From JBCDLI01 sp038745535 (GTDB lineage Bacteria; Pseudomonadota; Alphaproteobacteria; Rhizobiales; Rhizobiaceae), in NCBI GenBank assembly GCA_038745535.1, contig JBCDLI010000015.1:1-47364 (forward strand): DNA of 47,364 nucleotides, written 5' to 3'. A program made the translations under genes and the position numbers. Each line of letters opens with the position of its first letter. Position 1 is the stretch's first letter. Under the pieces are notes generated by a model. It was not told the DNA's origin and did no database searches. It saw nothing but the letters and a program-made list of their open reading frames with translations. This document shows, in pieces, positions 42,751-47,364 of the stretch.

Positions 42751-42774
42751 CGACAGTTCTCACAGGACAATTCA

Positions 42775-43551
42775 ATGACCATGAAAGCCCGTGTTATCCC
42801 ATGCCTTGACGTAAAGGATGGTCGCGTCGTCAAAGGCGTGAACTTCGTAGATCTCGTCGACGCGGGCGACCCCGTTGAAGCGGCAATCGCCTACGACGCA
42901 GCGGGCGCTGACGAACTTTGCTTCCTTGATATAACCGCGTCATCGGACAATCGCGAGACAATCTACGACGTCGTCGCGCGCACCGCAGAGCATTGTTTTA
43001 TGCCTATGACGGTTGGCGGCGGCGTGCGCAAAGTCGAAGATGTGCGCAAATTGCTTCTGTCGGGCGCAGACAAGGTGTCGATCAACACAGCAGCTGTGAA
43101 GAATCCGGACTTTGTGGCGGAGGCTGCCGACAAGTTTGGCAACCAATGCATTGTCGTCGCGATAGACGTAAAATCCGTCGGCGACAATCGCTGGGAGATT
43201 TTCACCCATGGCGGTCGCGAGCCAACCGGCATCGACGCGATTGAATTCGCACAAAAGGTCACCGATCTCGGCGCAGGAGAAATACTACTCACCTCCATGG
43301 ACCGTGACGGCACTAAAACCGGCTTCGATCTCAAGCTCACCTGCGCGATTGCCGATGCCGTGCGCGTGCCAGTGATCGCATCGGGTGGTGTTGGCACGCT
43401 TGACCATTTGGTAGACGGCGTGCGCGAAGGTCATGCGACGGGGGTTCTCGCGGCGTCCATCTTCCATTTCGGCACCTACACAATCGGTCAGGCCAAACGC
43501 TTTATGTCGGAGGCTGGCGTACCGGTCCGTCTCGATGGGATCGGGGCTTGA
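42775..43551 (+). CDS. hisF: Imidazole glycerol phosphate synthase cyclase subunit
   Basis: HisF uses ammonia from HisH to cyclise PRFAR into imidazole glycerol phosphate and AICAR. This TIM barrel of 258 residues has the catalytic Asp in VIPCLDVKDGRVVKGVNF and the second in LLTSMDRDGTKTG, with TVGGGVRK, and GGVGTLDHL near the phosphate sites. The ATG is used with a second in-frame ATG at codon 3. It is 24 bases after the Uma2 gene and six bases before hisE. Confidence 0.98.
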   Translation: MTMKARVIPCLDVKDGRVVKGVNFVDLVDAGDPVEAAIAYDAAGADELCFLDITASSDNRETIYDVVARTAEHCFMPMTVGGGVRKVEDVRKLLLSGADKVSINTAAVKNPDFVAEAADKFGNQCIVVAIDVKSVGDNRWEIFTHGGREPTGIDAIEFAQKVTDLGAGEILLTSMDRDGTKTGFDLKLTCAIADAVRVPVIASGGVGTLDHLVDGVREGHATGVLAASIFHFGTYTIGQAKRFMSEAGVPVRLDGIGA

Positions 43552-43557
43552 AGCGCC

Positions 43558-43878
43558 ATGTCTAACTTTTCACTCTCTGACCTTGAAGCGATCATTGCCA
43601 CGCGCGCGCAGGCGCCCCCCGATGAAAGTTGGACTGCAAAACTGGTGTCTTCCGGCATCGAAAAGGTGGGAAAAAAGTTTGGTGAGGAGGCGACCGAGCT
43701 TCTGATCGCAGCGCTGAAGGAGGACGACGCATCGGTCGTTGGCGAAAGTGCAGACCTATTGTTTCACTGGCTCGTTTTGCTCCACATGCGTAACGTTCCC
43801 GTTGAGGCCGTTTTGGTCGAGCTCGACAAGCGCACTGCGCAAAGCGGCTTGGCGGAAAAAGCGGCCCGTAAAAAATAA
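43558..43878 (+). CDS. hisE: Phosphoribosyl-ATP pyrophosphatase
   Basis: HisE removes pyrophosphate from phosphoribosyl-ATP, step two of histidine synthesis. It is an all-alpha NTP-pyrophosphatase of 106 residues with the metal motif KFGEEATELLIAALKEDDASVVGESADLLFHWLVLL (E..E and E..D pairs). It is monofunctional, as is usual in rhizobia. It lies six bases after hisF and 27 before coaA, so the end of the his operon is coupled to coenzyme A synthesis. Confidence 0.97.
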   Translation: MSNFSLSDLEAIIATRAQAPPDESWTAKLVSSGIEKVGKKFGEEATELLIAALKEDDASVVGESADLLFHWLVLLHMRNVPVEAVLVELDKRTAQSGLAEKAARKK

Positions 43879-43905
43879 CAAGACGCTGTCGGAGCATCAT
43901 GGGAA

Positions 43906-44937
43906 ATGCTGGAGACCGCCAAGAACGTGCATCTATCACTCGCTGAGTCGCCAATAAGCGATGCGGAAAATCCAATTCTGGCCGATCAACTGGCCGGCGG
44001 GGATTATTCACCCTATCGTTTTTTCACAGCTGAGCGCTGGGCGGAGTTCCGCGCCGATACACCCTTGACGTTGACCGACGATGAGATCGTTCGGCTGCGG
44101 TCTCTTAACGACCCGATTGACGTGGATGAAGTCGCGCGGATTTATCTCTCCCTCTCGCGCCTTCTATCATCTCATGTTGAGGCAACCCAGGCTCTTTTCG
44201 AACAGCGTAAGCAATTCTTGAACATCCCATCGGCTTTCAAAACGCCGTTCATTATCGGCATCGCGGGGTCTGTGGCGGTCGGAAAATCGACGACCGCACG
44301 CGTTTTGAAAGAATTGCTCGCGCGATGGCCATCGAGCCCGAAGGTTGAACTCATCACCACCGACGGCTTTTTGCATCCAAACGCGGTGCTGCGCGAGCGC
44401 GGACTTATGGAGCGCAAAGGTTTTCCGGAAAGCTATGATGTCGCCGCGATCTTGAAGTTCTTGTCGTCGGTTAAAGCAGGCGAGGAAAACATCTCTGCGC
44501 CGATCTACTCTCACCTCATTTATGATGTTGTCCCTGACGACCAGAAAACCATTTCGCGCCCGGATATCCTGATCTTTGAAGGCATCAACGTGCTTCAAGT
44601 CCGCGATTTGCCAGAAGATGGGCGGACGGTGCCGTTCGTTTCGGATTTTTTTGATTTCTCGATCTATATCGATGCGGACGAAGAGGTCATCCACGATTGG
44701 TTTTTGGAGCGGTTCACACGATTGCGAGAGACCGCGTTTCAAGACCCGAAGTCATTTTTCCATCGATACTCTCAGCTCACTGAGACAGCGGCCATTGCGA
44801 TTGCGGAAGGCCTTTGGGAAAATATCAATCTTCGCAATTTGCGCGAAAATATTCAGCCAACCCGACCGCGCGCCGATCTGATATTGCGCAAAGGCACAAA
44901 CCATCTGATGGAAAGTGTCTTGCTACGCAAGCTTTGA
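43906..44937 (+). CDS. coaA: Type I pantothenate kinase
   Basis: CoaA phosphorylates pantothenate, the first and regulated step of coenzyme A synthesis, and is inhibited by CoA. The P-loop GSVAVGKS is at 121-128. The family blocks SPYRFFTAERWAEFR, ITTDGFLHPNAVL, RKGFPESYD and FEGINVLQ are present. The length of 343 residues is slightly over the usual 315-320, mainly from the first 30 residues, so a later start is possible. It follows hisE in the same direction, as in other rhizobia. Confidence 0.97.
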   Translation: MLETAKNVHLSLAESPISDAENPILADQLAGGDYSPYRFFTAERWAEFRADTPLTLTDDEIVRLRSLNDPIDVDEVARIYLSLSRLLSSHVEATQALFEQRKQFLNIPSAFKTPFIIGIAGSVAVGKSTTARVLKELLARWPSSPKVELITTDGFLHPNAVLRERGLMERKGFPESYDVAAILKFLSSVKAGEENISAPIYSHLIYDVVPDDQKTISRPDILIFEGINVLQVRDLPEDGRTVPFVSDFFDFSIYIDADEEVIHDWFLERFTRLRETAFQDPKSFFHRYSQLTETAAIAIAEGLWENINLRNLRENIQPTRPRADLILRKGTNHLMESVLLRKL

Positions 44938-44942
44938 CGTTT

Positions 44943-45554
44943 TCATTTCGTGACCCGCCGCAGGGTTAGATTTATCCGACCACCGTTCTTCAAAAGCGCT
45001 GACGTATCGGGGTAAATCCGGTCGACACCGTGATAGCACATCCTCCCCTCACCGCCGAGAATGACAACATCACCCGATTGAAGTTTCACCGACGTCGTAC
45101 GGCCTGATCGCTGTTTCTCGCCAATTCTGAAAAGACAGGTATCGCCAAGCGACACCGATAGAACCGGCGCTTCGTGATTGTCTTCATCTTTATCCTGATG
45201 AAGACCCATTTTCGCGCTGGCATCATAGAAGTTTACCAAACAGGCTTCCGGTTCTTGCTGCCAAGCTGAAAGCTCGGCCCAGAGCTCCATCAGTTTTGAG
45301 GGAATATCCGGCCATGGTTTGCCGGTTACCGGATGATGCGGCTGATATCGATAGCCGCGCTCTTTGTCGGTAACCCAACCGAGCGACCCACAATTGGTCA
45401 TGCGCACGCTCAGCGGTTTCCCGGTTCGCGGCATCGCAGGCTGAAAAAGGGGCGCATCGGAAACAACGGACCGGATGTCTTCCAGCAAGTCCTTTTGTTC
45501 CCGATGAGAAAGCGCCATCGGAATGTGACGGACGCCCTTGGGAAGGACGTTCAT
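44943..45554 (-). CDS. alkB: AlkB-family alpha-ketoglutarate-dependent dioxygenase
   Basis: AlkB removes methyl groups from 1-methyladenine and 3-methylcytosine in DNA or RNA by oxidation. The Fe(II) ligands are His119 and Asp121 (LHQDKDE) and His175 (CYHGVDRI), and the 2-oxoglutarate arginines Arg193 and Arg199 are in GRINLTLRR. The length of 203 residues is normal. There is no ada gene nearby. It is convergent with coaA, with five bases between the stops. Confidence 0.95.
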   Translation of the reverse strand: MNVLPKGVRHIPMALSHREQKDLLEDIRSVVSDAPLFQPAMPRTGKPLSVRMTNCGSLGWVTDKERGYRYQPHHPVTGKPWPDIPSKLMELWAELSAWQQEPEACLVNFYDASAKMGLHQDKDEDNHEAPVLSVSLGDTCLFRIGEKQRSGRTTSVKLQSGDVVILGGEGRMCYHGVDRIYPDTSALLKNGGRINLTLRRVTK

Positions 45555-45557
45555 TTT

Positions 45558-45995
45558 CTAAAAGCCGAAGATGATGCGTGGCGCGCCATAAAATTCCGGC
45601 CAGGGCTGAAATGCTACGTCGGTTGGACCAGTGACTGAATCGATGAGATGCCACCGTCCATCGCGTTCGCGCATGAGCGCGAAGACAGTAAGACCGTCCA
45701 TGATATAAAGATCATCGGCGTAGCCCGTGTCTGCGATGTCGATCGGTCGTCCTCCCGGACGCTGCGGGTCGAGCACTGCAAATGCCCAACCGTCCAAAAC
45801 GCGAAGGGACTGGACAACGAATTCCACTTCACCGCGCATTTCGGCTTCGATCCGGGGTCGGACCGCGTCTAGAATTGCCCTGCGTTCAGCGGTGCCGCGT
45901 TCAGGTGTTCGGTAGTTCTGCGCAAAAGCGCGCGGCGCGACGGCTGCCGAAGCAGCCACCGCCATACCGGATGTGAAAGCGCGCCGATTGATCAT
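45558..45995 (-). CDS. Exported protein with Tat-like signal, unknown function
   Basis: The 145-residue protein begins MINRRAFTSGMAVAASAAVAP, a twin-arginine-like signal (NRRAFTSG) with an AFA-Q cleavage site near residue 25. The mature domain (RRAILDAVRPRIEAEMRGEVEFVVQSLRVLDGWAFAVLDPQRPGG) looks like a small alpha/beta fold of the kind found in alphaproteobacterial hypothetical exported proteins. No catalytic motif is visible. Its ATG overlaps the stop of the LysM gene by four bases, so the two are translationally coupled and may both act in the envelope. Confidence 0.82.
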   Translation of the reverse strand: MINRRAFTSGMAVAASAAVAPRAFAQNYRTPERGTAERRAILDAVRPRIEAEMRGEVEFVVQSLRVLDGWAFAVLDPQRPGGRPIDIADTGYADDLYIMDGLTVFALMRERDGRWHLIDSVTGPTDVAFQPWPEFYGAPRIIFGF

Positions 45996-46501
45996 GCTGT
46001 CTCAAGATCGGGGATACGGAGCACCTGACCGGGGTAGATCTTGTCTGGATGCGAGAGCATCGGCGTATTTGCCTCGAAAATCGTCTGATACTTCGAGCCG
46101 TTCCCATAAGCTTTTTCAGAGATCGCCCAAAGCGTATCGCCTTTTTCCACCGTGTGGAAACGCGGCTCTTTTGCAGGCGTGGCTGCGGCGACCAGAGCGT
46201 TGATGTCTGCACCCGCATCCAACTTCAAACCGCTGTCAGGTATAGCGACCTTGAGTTCTGAAGCTTCCACCTTGGAGATACCGAGCGTGTTTCCGACAGC
46301 GACAACGGCCTTTTCAAAAATCGACTGATCTTCCACCGCGCCGCGAACGATAGCGGTATCGCCTTTCACTTCGACTTGGACAGCATCAGTGCCAAGGCCG
46401 TGCGAATCGAGCTCTTCCTTCAGCTTCTTTGCGTTGTCGTGGTCATCATCGCCGAAACCGAGTTTCTTACCCGCTGACTGAATGAAATCGAAAAATCCCA
46501 T
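45992..46501 (-). CDS. kbp: BON-LysM domain protein (Kbp/YgaU-like)
   Basis: The 169-residue protein has an N-terminal leader MGFFDFIQSAGKKLG, a BON domain at about 22-92 (VKGDTAIVRGAVEDQSIFEKAVVAVGN) and a LysM domain at about 118-165 (FHTVEKGDTLWAISEKAYGNGSKYQTIFEAN). This is the layout of E. coli Kbp, a potassium-binding protein of the cytoplasm. ATG 46501 has GGGAG nine bases upstream; the longer frame to 46573 has no support. There is no signal peptide, as in Kbp. It is followed by the Tat-exported gene with a 4-base overlap. Confidence 0.92.
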   Translation of the reverse strand: MGFFDFIQSAGKKLGFGDDDHDNAKKLKEELDSHGLGTDAVQVEVKGDTAIVRGAVEDQSIFEKAVVAVGNTLGISKVEASELKVAIPDSGLKLDAGADINALVAAATPAKEPRFHTVEKGDTLWAISEKAYGNGSKYQTIFEANTPMLSHPDKIYPGQVLRIPDLETA

Positions 46502-46580
46502 GGTGTTCTCCCAAACCTTATTCGATGTTTCTTTGGGTAAAGACCACGAGCAGATCGCATTTGCCAAGCCCAAATAGCGT

Positions 46581-47015
46581 TTATTCGACCGGCGGGCGCG
46601 ATCTTGCTTTCTTGATGTTTGCGCGAGACGATTTGGCTCTCAGCCGCCGTTCGATTGCACCACGCGATGGCTTCGTTTTCCGCCTCGGCGGTGGCGGGGG
46701 CGCAAGCGCTTCCTCGACAAGTTCGCCCAGACGACGCCGCGCGTCCTCCCGATTTTTATCCTGCGTGCGGAACCGCGTCGCATCGATGATGATTTCACCG
46801 TCTTTGGTCACGCGCGAACCGCCTAGGTTTTCGAGACTGCGCTTCTGCCGTTCGGTAAACAGAGAGACGGATTTGTAGGCAAAACGCAGCTGAACGCCGG
46901 TCTCGACCTTATTGACGTTTTGACCACCGGGGCCACCGCTGTGCTTGTAGACTTCCGTCAAGCTCCAGCCGGGGATGATCCTGCCGCGCGTTAATTGTAT
47001 ATCTTTGGATGCCAT
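46581..47015 (-). CDS. arfB: Alternative ribosome-rescue factor / peptidyl-tRNA hydrolase ArfB
   Basis: ArfB (YaeJ) hydrolyses peptidyl-tRNA on ribosomes stalled without a stop codon. The GGQ motif at 30-32 is in KHSGGPGGQNVNKVETGV, and the basic C-terminal tail (RRKTKPSRGAIERRLRAKSSRANIKKARSR) is the part that enters the empty mRNA channel. The length of 144 residues is normal and excludes the larger release factors. It lies 80 bases upstream of the BON-LysM gene on the same strand. Confidence 0.95.
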   Translation of the reverse strand: MASKDIQLTRGRIIPGWSLTEVYKHSGGPGGQNVNKVETGVQLRFAYKSVSLFTERQKRSLENLGGSRVTKDGEIIIDATRFRTQDKNREDARRRLGELVEEALAPPPPPRRKTKPSRGAIERRLRAKSSRANIKKARSRPPVE

Positions 47016-47045
47016 GGCGAAATTGAATGTACCGCACCCGTCGAC

Positions 47046-47079
47046 AAAAACAAAAACGGCCCCGGTTTCCCGGAGCCGT
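47046..47079 (-). terminator. Intrinsic terminator of pckA
   Basis: On the minus strand, ACGGC (47079-47075) and CCGG (47073-47070) pair with CCGG (47065-47062) and GCCGT (47060-47056) around a 4-base loop, with one mismatch. The T-rich tract TTTTTGTTTTT follows. It lies 23 bases after the pckA stop at 47102. Confidence 0.8.
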
Positions 47080-47101
47080 CGATATTAATCTGGGCTATGA
47101 G

Positions 47102-47364
47102 TTACTCTGCAGCTTCGAGAAAGCGTGGGGCTGCGTCCTGAACTTCGAGGTCCACGTGCTCTTCGAATTTTTGGAAGTTGTCGCGGAACATCGCCGACAG
47201 TTTTGCTGCCTGTGCATCATAGGCGGCTTTATCGTCCCACGTCTGGCGAGGGTCCAGGATAATGGTATCGACGCCATCTACCGCAGTCGGGACCTCGAAC
47301 CCAAAGTTCTCATCAAAACGATATTCTGCGTTTTCAAGCTCGTCGTTCAGTGCGGCAGAGAGCA
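47102..47364 (-). CDS. pckA: Phosphoenolpyruvate carboxykinase (ATP), C-terminal part
   Basis: Reading the minus strand from the right edge of the window gives an 86-residue C-terminal piece, ending with FLEAAE and TAA at 47102. It contains ENAEYRFDENFGFEVPTAVDG, GVDTIILDPRQTWDDKAAYD and DNFQKFEEHVD, which match the C-terminus of ATP-dependent PEP carboxykinase. That enzyme converts oxaloacetate to phosphoenolpyruvate in gluconeogenesis. The start lies beyond the window, and the gene is oriented as in alphaproteobacteria. Only the C-terminus is visible, so the catalytic residues cannot be checked. Confidence 0.92.
   Translation of the reverse strand, partial: LSAALNDELENAEYRFDENFGFEVPTAVDGVDTIILDPRQTWDDKAAYDAQAAKLSAMFRDNFQKFEEHVDLEVQDAAPRFLEAAE

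Noticed and set aside
44919..44945. Short hairpin CTTGC-TAC-GCAAG at the coaA end
   Set aside because: A 5-bp stem followed by a broken T-run is too weak to call a terminator.
1..47364. tRNA, rRNA, CRISPR arrays and complete insertion sequences
   Set aside because: No cloverleaf with T-loop motif, no repeated spacer array and no transposase frame was seen on either strand; small divergent RNAs could still have been missed by eye.

Overview
The window is a stretch of alphaproteobacterial chromosome, most likely from the Hyphomicrobiales (Rhizobiales), and it appears to span the replication origin. Three things support this. The gene order parB-parA-rsmG-mnmG-mnmE-rho-hemJ-hemE / maf-aroE-coaE-dnaQ is that of alphaproteobacterial origin regions. 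Lineage-typical genes are present (DUF1402, DUF2628, a Tim44-domain protein, 3-hydroxybutyrate dehydrogenase, Cys-free L32). Four parS-like sites lie around rsmG and mnmG/mnmE. No rRNA, tRNA, CRISPR array, prophage or complete insertion sequence was seen.

Layout. 1-2.2 kb: two unrecognised exported proteins and asd. 2.2-7.3 kb: an RND efflux pump operon (permease and adaptor) divergent from its probable TetR repressor, with a palindromic operator between them. 7.3-9.7 kb: patatin-like lipase and BdhA, then a divergent ArsC/Spx-like protein. 9.7-14.4 kb: cell-wall and lipid-precursor genes (SLT-SPOR transglycosylase, IspA-type synthase, MtgA, L32, MltB-like transglycosylase) and the PLP-binding YggS protein. 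14.5-18.8 kb: leuS-lptE-holA operon. 18.8-27.5 kb: leftward block parB, parA, rsmG, mnmG, mnmE, rho, hemJ, hemE. 27.5-27.9 kb: non-coding probable oriC. 27.9-30.7 kb: rightward, mutually overlapping maf-aroE-coaE-dnaQ. 30.8-35.8 kb: secB and fxsA, divergent from timA-mltA-smr-xre, then DUF1402. 35.9-39 kb: hslU, a polytopic membrane protein, and hslV. 39.1-44.9 kb: his cluster hisB-DUF2628-hisH-hisA-hisF-hisE followed by coaA; hisA is flanked by accessory DNA (a small HTH-like gene and structured non-coding DNA before it, a Uma2-family gene after it). 44.9-47.4 kb: alkB, a Tat-type exported protein, a BON-LysM protein, arfB and the truncated C-terminus of pckA.

How it works together. Genes left of about 27.5 kb (hemE to parB) read leftward and those to the right (maf to dnaQ) read rightward, so both arms are co-directional with forks leaving the hemE-maf gap. 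ParA, ParB and the parS sites form the segregation machinery next to it. Much of the rest serves the envelope (four predicted or probable murein hydrolases, MtgA, LptE, FxsA, SecB, efflux pump) and proteostasis (HslUV, ArfB).

Novelty. Most of the window is conserved core genome. The strongest candidates for something undescribed are the non-coding segment before hisA (a possible three-way-junction RNA with a GNRA-capped arm, then two long perfect hairpins), the accessory genes around hisA, the membrane-protein gene between hslV and hslU, and the origin without the PPDK-regulator gene expected between hemE and maf. All are inferences from one sequence without database searches.
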